From assembly GCA_023132135.1 (NCBI GenBank), contig JAGLYR010000085.1, positions 1 to 23,943 on the forward strand: 23,943 nt of DNA. Reading direction: 5' to 3'. The translations under genes were made by a program, and so were the position numbers. This stretch comes from Candidatus Eiseniibacteriota bacterium. GTDB lineage: Bacteria > Arandabacterota > Arandabacteria > JAGLYR01. Of the stretch, positions 16,302 to 23,923 are shown piece by piece; within the stretch, counting starts at the first letter, position 1; every line of letters starts with the position of its first letter. The notes beneath the pieces were generated by a model. It was not told where the DNA came from. It saw nothing but the letters and a program-made list of their open reading frames with translations, and ran no database searches.

Positions 16302-17638
16302 GGGACGGGGACCAGGCGAGTTTGTTTACCGGGGGGGACGGTCGTCGATCGTCCCCTCTTGCCGATCGGATGCGACCCCGGACCCTGGATGAGTTCGTGG
16401 GGCAGGAGCATCTCCTGGCGCCGGGGTCGATGCTTCGGAAGGCCATCGAATCCGACGAGATCAGCTCCATGGTTTTCTGGGGACCGCCGGGAACGGGGAA
16501 AACAACCTTGGCCCGGATCATCGCGGGGGTGACCAAGGCCCGCTTCGTCGCCTTCAGCGCGGTCACCTCCGGGATCCCGCAGATCCGGAAGATCATCCAG
16601 TCGATGGAACAGGAACATCACATGTATGGACGGCGATCCATCCTGTTCGTCGATGAGCTTCACCGCTTCAACAAGTCCCAGCAGGACGCGTTCCTGCCAT
16701 ACATCGAAAAGGGCACGATCATCCTCATCGGTGCTACAACCGAGAATCCTTCCTTCGAGCTCAACGCCGCGCTTCTGTCACGCTGCAGAGTCTACACACT
16801 GAACCGCCTGAGTGTGGATGAACTCAAGGCCGTCATTGATGAAGCCACTGCGGATGAGGGCAGGGGTCTTGGGAATCTGAATGTCGACGTCGAGCCCAGC
16901 GCTGTCGACTTCCTGGCCCATGCCGCGGATGGGGATGCCAGGATTGCTCTCAACGTGCTGGAAATCGCGGCCCAGTCGGTCTCGAGAGAGAAAGCTGAGG
17001 CGCAGACGATCAGTGTGCAGACCGTCGCCGAGGCCCTCCAGAGCAAACCCCTTGTGTATGACAAGTCGGGTGAGGAGCACTACAATCTCCTCTCTGCCCT
17101 TCACAAGACCATTCGCTCCAGCGATCCCGATGCGGCCCTCTATTGGCTCGCCCGAATGCTGGAGGGGGGAGAGGAACCTCTAATCATTGCACGGCGCCTG
17201 ATCCGTGTTGCATCAGAAGACGTGGGGAACGCGGATCCTCAGGCTCTTCCGCTTGCGATAGCGGCCAAGGAAGCCGTACATTTCAATGGTCTTCCCGAAG
17301 CCGATCTGGCGCTGGCCCAGACCATCGTCTATCTGGCTCTCGCTCCCAAGAGCGATGCCATCTACGCCGCGTACAAGGAAGCCCAGGAGGATGCCCGCAA
17401 GCACGGATCGCTCCCGCCGCCGCTCAACATCCGCAATGCCCCGACGCATCTCATGAAGGAGTTGGGTTATGGCAAAGGTTACCGGCACGCTCACAACTTC
17501 AAAGACGCCGTCGTCAATCAGCAACTCTTCCCGGAAGAGATGGGGGAGAGGACCTACTACCGGCCCGTCGACCGGGGATTTGAGCGGGAGATGAAAAAGA
17601 GGCTGGAGTGGTGGAAGAAGAGACGAAAGAGCGAATAG
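16298..17638 (+). CDS. rarA: Replication-associated AAA+ ATPase RarA (MgsA)
   Basis: RarA is a clamp-loader-like ATPase acting at stalled or gapped replication forks. The 446-residue product has Walker A GPPGTGKT (62-69), Walker [12 protein letters not shown] (about 116-126), sensor-1 GATTENPSF, the arginine-finger SRC, and the conserved C-terminal tetramerisation region ([25 protein letters not shown]). Near its start is QASLF (6-10), which fits the beta-clamp-binding consensus. The ATG overlaps the aminotransferase stop by 4 nt, so the two are translationally coupled although functionally unrelated, which is common at operon ends. Confidence 0.93.
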   Translation: MRDGDQASLFTGGDGRRSSPLADRMRPRTLDEFVGQEHLLAPGSMLRKAIESDEISSMVFWGPPGTGKTTLARIIAGVTKARFVAFSAVTSGIPQIRKIIQSMEQEHHMYGRRSILFVDELHRFNKSQQDAFLPYIEKGTIILIGATTENPSFELNAALLSRCRVYTLNRLSVDELKAVIDEATADEGRGLGNLNVDVEPSAVDFLAHAADGDARIALNVLEIAAQSVSREKAEAQTISVQTVAEALQSKPLVYDKSGEEHYNLLSALHKTIRSSDPDAALYWLARMLEGGEEPLIIARRLIRVASEDVGNADPQALPLAIAAKEAVHFNGLPEADLALAQTIVYLALAPKSDAIYAAYKEAQEDARKHGSLPPPLNIRNAPTHLMKELGYGKGYRHAHNFKDAVVNQQLFPEEMGERTYYRPVDRGFEREMKKRLEWWKKRRKSE

Positions 17639-17660
17639 GCGAGGGCGCGACAGGGCGACC
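17638..17660 (+). repeat. Possible fragment of the GCGAGTGCG dispersed repeat
   Basis: GGCGAGGGCGCGACAGGG just after the rarA stop differs by one base from GGCGAGTGCGCGACAGGG in the reverse complement of the copy near 23110. The match then ends. It could be a decayed third copy or chance in GC-rich DNA. The rest of this 110-nt gap shows only the ribosome-binding site of the next gene. Confidence 0.35.
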
Positions 17661-17748
17661 AGTCACTTTTCGCTTTTCTCACAGACCCTGAGCCTCTATT
17701 CTGATCCGCGCGCAAGTTCAACACTTCGCATGAACCGGGAGTCCTGTA

Positions 17749-18807
17749 ATGTATCACGCCCGTCGGAGCACTGTTTCGGGAATCGCACTGGTTCTGGTTA
17801 CCGCTGCCGCGCTCATCTGCATCATCGGCTGCGGGAAGAAGAAGGAAACCGAGGTCCGGCAGGGGCCCGGGGTGGGGATGACGGCAGGGGTCGTCCTGTC
17901 GGTTGGAGGGCTGGGGGACAAGTCGTTCAATGACCTTGCCCACGCAGGGTTGATGAAGGCGGCGAAGGATCTGGGAATCCGGCCGGTGTACGGCCAGCCG
18001 GAGCAGATGGCGGAGGATGAGAAGTATCTCCGGGACTACGCCGAACAGGGGTTCGACCTTATTGTGGGAGTCGGGTTTCTCATGAAAACAGCGGTGGAGG
18101 AGGTGGCCGGGGAATTCCCCGAGAGCCGCTTCGCCATCATCGATTGCATTGTGGAAGAACCCAATGTCGCCTCTCTGGTTTTCCGGGAGCACGAGGGTAG
18201 TTTCCTCGTCGGGGCCCTGGCGTCTATGAAGACGAGAACGGGAAAGGTCGGCTTTGTGGGCGGCATGGACAGTCCCCTCATCCACAGATTCGAAGTGGGA
18301 TACACCGAAGGAGCGAAGTACGTCAATCCCGATACCGACGTCTTCATCGCCTACGTCGGTTCCCATACGGGTGCGTTCCATGATCCCGTTCGAGGCAAGA
18401 GCCTGGCTATTTCGCAGTTCGACCGGGGCGCTGAGGTGGTTTTCCACGCGGCGGGATCCTCCGGCAACGGCGTGATCGACGCCGCAGCGGAGCGGGGTCT
18501 CTACGCCATAGGGGTCGATGCCAACCAGAACTACGTGGCGCCGGGGAGCGTGCTCACCAGCATGATCAAGCGGGTGGACGTGGCTGTCTTCCGAACCATC
18601 GAGGAGGTTGTCCACGGGAGGTTCAAGGGTGGCCTCCGCGAGTTCGGCCTGGCGGACGACGGCGTCGGGTACGCGCTGGACGAGCACAACCGGGATGTGA
18701 TTACCCCCGAGATGCTGGCACGAGTAGAAGAGTTGAAAAGGAAGATTGTGTCCGGGGAAATCAGGGTGACGGACTACTACGATACCATTGCGCCCGACGA
18801 ATCGTAG
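17749..18807 (+). CDS. BMP-family nucleoside-binding lipoprotein
   Basis: This is the substrate-binding component of a nucleoside ABC importer. The 352-residue product has a lipoprotein signal (basic start, hydrophobic core, lipobox IIGC with Cys28 as lipidation site) followed by a charged linker KKKETE. The mature part carries the Bmp/PnrA/Med hallmarks: GGLGDKSFND near the start of the binding domain, a central AIIDCIVEEPNVAS strand, FVGGMDSPLI, and GVDANQNYVAPGSVLTSMIKR. The start has GGGAG 7 nt upstream. Three transport genes follow. The ligand is probably purine or pyrimidine nucleosides, known of the family and not shown here. Confidence 0.92.
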   Translation: MYHARRSTVSGIALVLVTAAALICIIGCGKKKETEVRQGPGVGMTAGVVLSVGGLGDKSFNDLAHAGLMKAAKDLGIRPVYGQPEQMAEDEKYLRDYAEQGFDLIVGVGFLMKTAVEEVAGEFPESRFAIIDCIVEEPNVASLVFREHEGSFLVGALASMKTRTGKVGFVGGMDSPLIHRFEVGYTEGAKYVNPDTDVFIAYVGSHTGAFHDPVRGKSLAISQFDRGAEVVFHAAGSSGNGVIDAAAERGLYAIGVDANQNYVAPGSVLTSMIKRVDVAVFRTIEEVVHGRFKGGLREFGLADDGVGYALDEHNRDVITPEMLARVEELKRKIVSGEIRVTDYYDTIAPDES

Positions 18808-18811
18808 AACC

Positions 18812-18835
18812 GTGCTTCGTGCCCGTGCGAAGTAC
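18812..18835 (+). other. Hairpin between binding-protein and ATPase genes
   Basis: GTGCTTCG (18812-18819) pairs with CGAAGTAC (18828-18835), seven Watson-Crick pairs plus one G-T pair, around an 8-nt loop just after the lipoprotein stop codon. No T-run follows. Hairpins in this place often stabilise the upstream mRNA so that the binding protein is made in excess. That role is inferred. Confidence 0.4.
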
Positions 18836-18873
18836 CTATCGCCTGACGCGTGGCGCGTAGGGTCTTCTTGAGA

Positions 18874-20406
18874 ATGACTGAGCCCTCCACAACAAACCCC
18901 ACTGCTCTCGCCGTCGAAATGCGCCGGGTCACCAAGCAGTTTCCCGGCGTCCTGGCCAACGATTGCATCAATCTTCAGGTGGCGTACGGCGAGATCCACG
19001 CCATCATCGGGGAGAACGGCGCAGGCAAGTCGACCCTCATGAGTGTCCTGTCGGGTCTCCTCAAAGCCGACGAGGGCGAGGTTCTCCTCAAGGGGCATCC
19101 CGTCCGGGGTAGACCCCACCTGGTGAGCCGCCGGGGTCTGGGGATGGTCTACCAGCACTTCATGCTGGTTCCCAACTTCACGGTTGCAGAGAATGTGATT
19201 CTGGGAAACGAGCCGGGAGATCGGGTTCATCTGGATCTGCGGGCCGCCGAAGAAGCAGTTCGACGCCTCGGGCAGGACTATGGCCTCAACCTTGATCCCG
19301 CGGCCAGGATCGAGGATCTCTCGGTGGGAGAGCAGCAGCGGGTCGAGATCCTCAAGGTACTCTACCGGGGCTCGGACGTCATTGTCCTGGATGAGCCGAC
19401 CCAGGTACTCACCCTCCAGGAGAAAAACGAGCTCTTCGAAACCCTGCGCTGTCTGGTCAGGGACGGGCGGACAATCATCTTCATCACCCATCATCTGGAA
19501 GAGGTCATGGCCCTAAGCGATCGGGTAACGGTCCTGAGGCGCGGGCGGGTTGTGGCATCGCTGGCGATTCAGGACACCGACATCGCGACGCTGGCACAGC
19601 TGATGGTGGGCCGCGAGATCGGCCCGGGAGAGAAACGGACGGGTGATGTTACTGGTGATGTGGTACTCGAAGTCAGCGATCTTACTGCCGTGTCGGAACG
19701 TGGGTTACAAGCCCTCGACGGAGTGTCATTTGGGGTTCGAGGGGGAGAAATCCTGGGGCTCGCGGGGGTCGAGGGAAACGGGCAGCGGGAGCTGGTGGAA
19801 ACGCTGACGGGGCTTCGGATTCCTTCCGGGGGAGAGATCCGGATTGGGGACCAGTCGACTCACGGGTGGTCCCCCCGGCAGTTCCTCGAAGCCGGAGTGG
19901 CAGTCATTCCGGAAAACCGACGAGTGAGGGGCGTGGTGGAACCCTTCACGATTGCCGAAAACCTCGTCTTGGGGCGGCACTGGAAGAGACCCTTCTCGAA
20001 GGGATGGGTCCTGGACCTCGGGGCCATGGAGGCGGAAGCGAAATCCCTGATATCGGATTTCGGCATCGTGCCGCCTGATCCGGAGATCCTTGTGCGCACC
20101 CTCTCAGGTGGAAACCAGCAGCGAGTCGTGGTAGCGCGGGAGCTCGCCAAGAAGCCGGTGGTGCTCATCGCCGCTCACCCGACACGGGGTCTCGACATTG
20201 CCGGCCGCCAGTTCGCTCACTCGTGTCTCCTGCGGGAGAGATCTCTGGGCGCAGCCATTCTTCTGGTCTCATCGGATCTCGAGGAGATCCTCGATCTGGG
20301 TGACCGCATTGCCGTGATCTTCGAGGGGCGGATCACCGGCATTCTCCCCCGGGAGGAGGCCAGCGAGGGCAAGTTGGGTCTGTTGATGGTGGGAGCCCGG
20401 CGCTGA
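18874..20406 (+). CDS. Nucleoside ABC importer, tandem ATP-binding protein
   Basis: The 510-residue product contains two nucleotide-binding domains and energises nucleoside uptake. Domain 1 has Walker A GENGAGKST (46-54), signature LSVGEQQRV (149-157), Walker B VIVLDEPT (about 169-176) and the switch histidine in FITHHLEE. Domain 2 has a degenerate Walker A (GVEGNGQREL), signature LSGGNQQRVVVAREL and Walker B-like LIAAHPTRGLD. This lopsided pattern is normal for carbohydrate/nucleoside-type importers such as YufO/NupO. ATG 18874 is preferred to GTG 18850; neither has a clear ribosome-binding site, fitting lower expression than the lipoprotein. Confidence 0.92.
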   Translation: MTEPSTTNPTALAVEMRRVTKQFPGVLANDCINLQVAYGEIHAIIGENGAGKSTLMSVLSGLLKADEGEVLLKGHPVRGRPHLVSRRGLGMVYQHFMLVPNFTVAENVILGNEPGDRVHLDLRAAEEAVRRLGQDYGLNLDPAARIEDLSVGEQQRVEILKVLYRGSDVIVLDEPTQVLTLQEKNELFETLRCLVRDGRTIIFITHHLEEVMALSDRVTVLRRGRVVASLAIQDTDIATLAQLMVGREIGPGEKRTGDVTGDVVLEVSDLTAVSERGLQALDGVSFGVRGGEILGLAGVEGNGQRELVETLTGLRIPSGGEIRIGDQSTHGWSPRQFLEAGVAVIPENRRVRGVVEPFTIAENLVLGRHWKRPFSKGWVLDLGAMEAEAKSLISDFGIVPPDPEILVRTLSGGNQQRVVVARELAKKPVVLIAAHPTRGLDIAGRQFAHSCLLRERSLGAAILLVSSDLEEILDLGDRIAVIFEGRITGILPREEASEGKLGLLMVGARR

Positions 20407-20449
20407 AAGCGTCGGGGAAGGGACTTGAGAGCATACTCCAGAGTCGAAG

Positions 20450-21562
20450 ATGAAGGACCTATCCATTCGTAGAATCGTTCGAGAACTCGGTCAGGCCTTG
20501 CTGCCTCTGGCGCTCGCTCTGGCTGTGGGCGCCGTCATTATCCTCGCCATCGGTGAGAATCCCCTGACCGTTTTTGGGCTGATGCTCCGGGGATCCTTCG
20601 GATCCCTCCGCCGCCTCTCGGGGACGCTCCAGGAAGCGTCCCCGATGATCTTCACGGGGGTATCGGTGGCTCTGGCTTTTCGGGCGGGGCTATTCAACAT
20701 CGGGGCAGAGGGGCAGCTCCTTATTGGAGGCTTCGCAGCGGCATGGGCGGGGTTCGCACTCACGGGTCTGCCGGGCCCGCTTCACGTCGTTTTCTGCGTG
20801 GTCGCCGCAGCAGCAGCCGGGCTTGTCTGGGGGCTGATTCCCGGAATTCTCAAGGCCAGGCTGGGCGTCCACGAAGTCATCAACACGATCATGCTCAACT
20901 ACGTGGCGCTGTCCCTGACCAATTTCCTGGTGGGTCATCCCTACTTCAAGGAGCCGGGCCAGATTCCCCAGACCAGGGATATCGCCGCGTCGTCCGTGCT
21001 GCCCAGGTTTGAATTCCTCTACGCCCACGCCAAGGTCAACGCCGGGCTCTGGGTTGCTCTGGCCGTGATGGTGGCGGTGGGCTACCTGCTGGCGAGGACC
21101 CGGTACGGGTTTGAGATCAAGGCCGTGGGCTACAATCCGGAAGCGAGTGAGGCGGCCGGGATCTCGAAGTCCCGCGTGATCTGGACGACCATGGGTCTTA
21201 GTGGGGCCATCGCCGGACTGGCGGGAGCGGAGCAGGTTCTGGGAGTGTTCCGCTGCTTCGTGTCGCCCTTCCCCTTCGGATACGGATTCGTCGGGATTGC
21301 CGTGGCGCTCCTGGCGCGGAACAACCCCCTTGCCGTCTTACCGGCGGCCCTCATCTTCGGAGCGCTTACCAGTGGGGCGCAGGAAGTCGACGTCCATTCC
21401 GGGACGCCCCGGGAAATCACGGTGGTTCTCCAGGGGATATTCGTTCTGTTCATCGCATGCGAGTTCGTTCTGCGGCGCAAGCGAAGGGTTGGGGAAACGG
21501 AAGGAGGGCCGAAGGCAGGAGGAAAAGGGAGGGAGGAAGAAGGGAGGGGGGAAGATGGGTGA
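20450..21562 (+). CDS. Nucleoside ABC importer permease 1
   Basis: This is the first of two membrane subunits forming the nucleoside channel, of the YufP/NupP type. The 370-residue product has about eight to ten hydrophobic spans and family motifs FRAGLFNIGAEGQL, HEVINTIMLNYVAL, GYNPEASEAAGIS and GYGFVGIAVALLARNNP. The last 30 or so residues form a hydrophilic tail rich in Arg, Gly and Glu, encoded by a purine-only DNA stretch that also carries the ribosome-binding site of the next gene. Its end overlaps the next start by 8 nt. Confidence 0.92.
   Translation: MKDLSIRRIVRELGQALLPLALALAVGAVIILAIGENPLTVFGLMLRGSFGSLRRLSGTLQEASPMIFTGVSVALAFRAGLFNIGAEGQLLIGGFAAAWAGFALTGLPGPLHVVFCVVAAAAAGLVWGLIPGILKARLGVHEVINTIMLNYVALSLTNFLVGHPYFKEPGQIPQTRDIAASSVLPRFEFLYAHAKVNAGLWVALAVMVAVGYLLARTRYGFEIKAVGYNPEASEAAGISKSRVIWTTMGLSGAIAGLAGAEQVLGVFRCFVSPFPFGYGFVGIAVALLARNNPLAVLPAALIFGALTSGAQEVDVHSGTPREITVVLQGIFVLFIACEFVLRRKRRVGETEGGPKAGGKGREEEGRGEDG
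21517..21555 (+). other. 39-nt purine-only tract at the permease overlap
   Basis: From 21517 to 21555 the + strand contains only A and G, with repeated GGAGG, GGGAGG and GGGGGGAA blocks. It encodes the charged tail of permease 1 and supplies several Shine-Dalgarno-like sites just before the ATG of permease 2 (21555). Confidence 0.75.
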
Positions 21563-22445
21563 TTCGGGCGTGGCTCTGTTTTTCATGACTCTTCTTGTGA
21601 GCACGCTGAGGAAGGCGACTCCCCTCATCCTCGCGAGTCTGGGTGGGTTTTTCTCCGAGAAGAGCGGCGTGGTCAATATCGCGCTGGAAGGGATAATGCT
21701 CTTCGGCGCATTTGTCGGAGCCGTGGTGGCGCAGACGACACAGAATCCCTGGTTGGGAGTCCTGGCTGCTGCCGGCGTTGGTGGCGCCGTCGCCGCCATT
21801 CACGCGACGGCCAGCATCTGGTTCCGGGCCAACCAGATCGTGAGCGGTTTGGGCGTGAATCTCCTGGCGGTCGGAGCGACGATTTTCCTCTGCGAGGTCT
21901 ACACTGGCGGGCAACGGTCGTTCATGTTATCCGTCTCCGAGAAACTCCCCCGATGGGGACCATTCCTTCCACTGGTGTACATCGCACTCCTGATGGTGCC
22001 TGTCGTCTACCTCATGGTCTACCGCACAAGGCAGGGCCTCCGGCTGCGTGCCGTGGGAGAGCACCCGGAAGCCGCCCGCACCATGGGGGTGGATGTACAG
22101 ATGACCAGGTTCTGGGCTGTTGTGATCTCCGGCGTTCTTGCGGGTGTGGCCGGATCCTTCTTGCCCTTCTTCGCCGGGTCCTTCGCCAAGAACATGACCA
22201 ACGGCCTGGGCTACATTGCACTCGGCGCCCTCATCTTTGGACGCTGGACGCCGTGGGGCGCACTGGCGGCATCGCTCCTGTTCGGATCGGCCGATGCACT
22301 CCAGGAAATGCTGCAGGGCAGGGGAGGCGTCCCGTCCCAGTTTTTCCAGATGGTGCCCTACGTGTTGACGATGGTTGCCCTGGCGGGCATCGTGGGTCGG
22401 GCGATTCCGCCGCGAGCACTGGGCATTCCACTGCGCAAAGAATAG
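21555..22445 (+). CDS. Nucleoside ABC importer permease 2
   Basis: This is the second membrane subunit of the importer, YufQ/NupQ type. It has 296 residues with about eight hydrophobic spans. Family motifs include LRKATPLILASLGGFFSEKS, GVVNIALEGIMLFGAF, ANQIVSGLGVNLLA, AVGEHPEAARTMGVDV and GLGYIALGALIFGRW. I placed the start at the ATG just after the purine-rich ribosome-binding region, since it begins the conserved part. It ends the importer operon. Confidence 0.92.
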   Translation: MGDSGVALFFMTLLVSTLRKATPLILASLGGFFSEKSGVVNIALEGIMLFGAFVGAVVAQTTQNPWLGVLAAAGVGGAVAAIHATASIWFRANQIVSGLGVNLLAVGATIFLCEVYTGGQRSFMLSVSEKLPRWGPFLPLVYIALLMVPVVYLMVYRTRQGLRLRAVGEHPEAARTMGVDVQMTRFWAVVISGVLAGVAGSFLPFFAGSFAKNMTNGLGYIALGALIFGRWTPWGALAASLLFGSADALQEMLQGRGGVPSQFFQMVPYVLTMVALAGIVGRAIPPRALGIPLRKE

Positions 22446-22472
22446 CGCCCGCCTTCCTCTGCGAAGAGGCCA

Positions 22473-22500
22473 CGCGGCAGGCAGCCCGCGGTTTCTCTGT
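22473..22500 (+). terminator. Weak candidate terminator after the importer operon
   Basis: CGCGG (22473-22477) can pair with CCGCG (22486-22490), followed by GTTTCTCTGT. The stem is short and the T-run poor. A second small hairpin CCTCT-GCGA-AGAGG (22456-22469) with a GNRA loop lies just before. Together they may end the transcript. Confidence 0.3.
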
Positions 22501-22547
22501 CGCCCCATCGCCGTTTCGCAGGGGTGCCCTTTTGCCTCAGTTGCAGG

Positions 22548-22576
22548 TTGACGGTGGCCGATCTTCGGGCTAAAAT
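22548..22576 (+). promoter_or_regulatory. Sigma70-type promoter for the RsbW-like gene
   Basis: TTGACG (22548-22553), a 17-nt spacer and TAAAAT (22571-22576) each match the consensus at five of six positions. The implied start near 22583 leaves a leader of about 37 nt that contains GAGGGA before the ATG at 22620. This supports independent expression from the importer genes. Confidence 0.6.
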
Positions 22577-22619
22577 TCGGAAAGTATTTGCAACATGATC
22601 TGCGAGGGACCGACATCCT

Positions 22620-23075
22620 ATGAAAAGCGCAGAGAATGGCTGGATTGAGTTCGAGAGCTCCCTCGACATAGTCGAGGAAGCGGTCGATGACATCGTTTGC
22701 AGGGTGGGGGGCAATTCTCTTCCCAACGAGAAGCTCTTTAGTCTCCGGCTGGCTCTCCACGAGGCCATTGCCAACGCCATTACCCACGGCAACAAGGGGT
22801 GTTCGGACCTCACGGTGGGTGTTCGGTTTCAGCGAAGCCAGGATGAGATCCAGGTGACTATTCGAGACCGGGGTGATGGTTTCAGCTGCAAGTCAGTCCC
22901 CAACCCTACGGAGGGGAAGAACATTTTCCAATGCTCCGGGCGCGGGATCTTCCTGATGAGGAAACTCGTGGACAAGGTTGATTACAATGACAAGGGGAAT
23001 GAAGTGACGCTGGTGATGAAGCATGCCGGCAATCCTCGATCGTCCACGCCCCCGGATTCCTGCGAATCGGCATAG
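22620..23075 (+). CDS. RsbW-like ATP-binding protein (anti-sigma/serine kinase family)
   Basis: The 151-residue product is a stand-alone GHKL ATPase domain like RsbW/SpoIIAB, which bind sigma factors or phosphorylate antagonist proteins. The N-box is HEAIANAITHGN (47-58, with Glu48 and Asn52), G1 is DRGDGF (83-88), and G2 is GRGIFLMRKL (107-116). There is no dimerisation or sensor domain and no membrane span. GAGGGA lies about 10 nt before the ATG. No sigma factor or STAS antagonist gene lies beside it, so the partner is elsewhere in the genome. The last 15 or so residues are poorly structured and border the dispersed repeat. Confidence 0.85.
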   Translation: MKSAENGWIEFESSLDIVEEAVDDIVCRVGGNSLPNEKLFSLRLALHEAIANAITHGNKGCSDLTVGVRFQRSQDEIQVTIRDRGDGFSCKSVPNPTEGKNIFQCSGRGIFLMRKLVDKVDYNDKGNEVTLVMKHAGNPRSSTPPDSCESA

Positions 23076-23083
23076 GGAAAGAC

Positions 23084-23142
23084 GACAACGCCCACCCCTG
23101 TCGCGCACTCGCCCTTGTCTCGCACTCTCGCACTCGCAACGC
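23084..23142 (-). repeat. Dispersed GCGAGTGCG repeat, copy 2 (inverted)
   Basis: Read on the - strand this is the same element as 1903-1953. It shares GCGAGTGCGAGAG and the ~31-nt core GGCGAGTGCGCGACAGG onwards, ending at GCGTTGTC, with two differences in the core. Here the TGCGAG unit is repeated between the blocks, adding about 10 nt. It lies between the RsbW-like gene and the nitroreductase and argues against starting the latter upstream. Confidence 0.7.
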
Positions 23143-23163
23143 TGCCGGAAGGATGGGATTCGC

Positions 23164-23880
23164 GTGCGAAGACGAACAACTCAATGGTTGATCGCGATTA
23201 TCTTGCCTGTTGCCTTTCTCACAGGGGGCGCCGCCTGCTCTGAGCCGAAATCGGAGATCAAGAAACCGGCCATGATCCTCCTCGCCAGACCTTCCATGAA
23301 GGGGACGCTCAGCGTCGAGGAAGCTCTGGCAGCCCGGAGGTCTGTGAGGCAGTACACGGCGGAGCCACTCACTCTTGAGATGGTTTCCCGGCTTCTCTGG
23401 GCGGCCCAGGGACAGACTGCGACGTGGGGAGGCCGCACGGCGCCATCTGCAGGGGCCCTCTTCCCGATAGAGGTGACTGTGGTGGTCGGTGAGGTCTCGG
23501 GTCTCGAGGCTGGCGTCTATGGCTACCGGAACGATCGTCATGCGCTGGAGCGCAGGTTGGAGGGCGACACAAGAGAGGCTTTGGCAGCAGCGGCATTGGG
23601 GCAGGGTTGCCTGAGAGATGCGCCGGTGGTTCTTGTGCTGTCGGCCGTGTACGAGAGGACGAAGAAGAAGTACGGCGAACGCGGAGTCCGCTACGCGCAG
23701 ATCGAGATAGGCGCGGTTTGCGAGAACCTCTATCTCCAGGCTGAATCCCTGGGATTGGGCACGGTCCTGGTCGGCGCTTTCTATGATGACGAGATCTCGG
23801 AGGTTCTGGATCTCGGGAGAGCCGAAACGCCGCTGGTTCTAATGCCGATTGGATACCCAAGCGTTGCGGTCTCGGACTAG
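23164..23880 (+). CDS. Exported SagB-like nitroreductase-family flavoprotein
   Basis: The 238-residue product starts at GTG 23164. Upstream codons in this frame only translate repeat DNA, and GGGA lies 5 nt before. It has an export signal: RRR, a hydrophobic stretch, then GGAAC (Cys25), either an imperfect lipobox or a signal peptidase I site. The mature part is a nitroreductase-fold FMN oxidoreductase of the SagB kind: LAARRSVRQYTAEPLT (FMN phosphate site), LLWAAQGQT, TAPSAGALFPIEV, GVYGYR, YAQIEIGAVCENLYLQAESLGLGTVLVGAF and MPIGYP. An exported location is unusual for this mostly cytosolic family. The electron donor and substrate are unknown. It appears separate from the RsbW-like gene, 88 nt upstream. 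Confidence 0.85.
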   Translation: MRRRTTQWLIAIILPVAFLTGGAACSEPKSEIKKPAMILLARPSMKGTLSVEEALAARRSVRQYTAEPLTLEMVSRLLWAAQGQTATWGGRTAPSAGALFPIEVTVVVGEVSGLEAGVYGYRNDRHALERRLEGDTREALAAAALGQGCLRDAPVVLVLSAVYERTKKKYGERGVRYAQIEIGAVCENLYLQAESLGLGTVLVGAFYDDEISEVLDLGRAETPLVLMPIGYPSVAVSD

Positions 23881-23896
23881 CCTGGATTATGCATAA
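23878..23896 (+). repeat. Stop-codon-linked short repeat, copy 2
   Basis: AGCCTGGATTATGCATA starts inside the nitroreductase stop codon (TAG) and matches the sequence on the dcd stop codon (5498-5514) at 14 of 17 positions. Both copies have the same orientation relative to their gene. Confidence 0.5.
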
Positions 23897-23923
23897 ACTT
23901 CCAGCCCTCGCTTCCTACCGGTC

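Noticed and set aside
17557-19494. 645-codon open frame on the - strand
   Set aside because: It runs opposite the ends of rarA, the BMP lipoprotein and the ABC ATPase, all well supported. The product is a shadow translation without domains.
23023-23163. Longer nitroreductase reading frame starting at 23023
   Set aside because: Its first 47 codons overlap the end of the RsbW-like gene and translate the dispersed repeat. The signal peptide begins only at the GTG at 23164.
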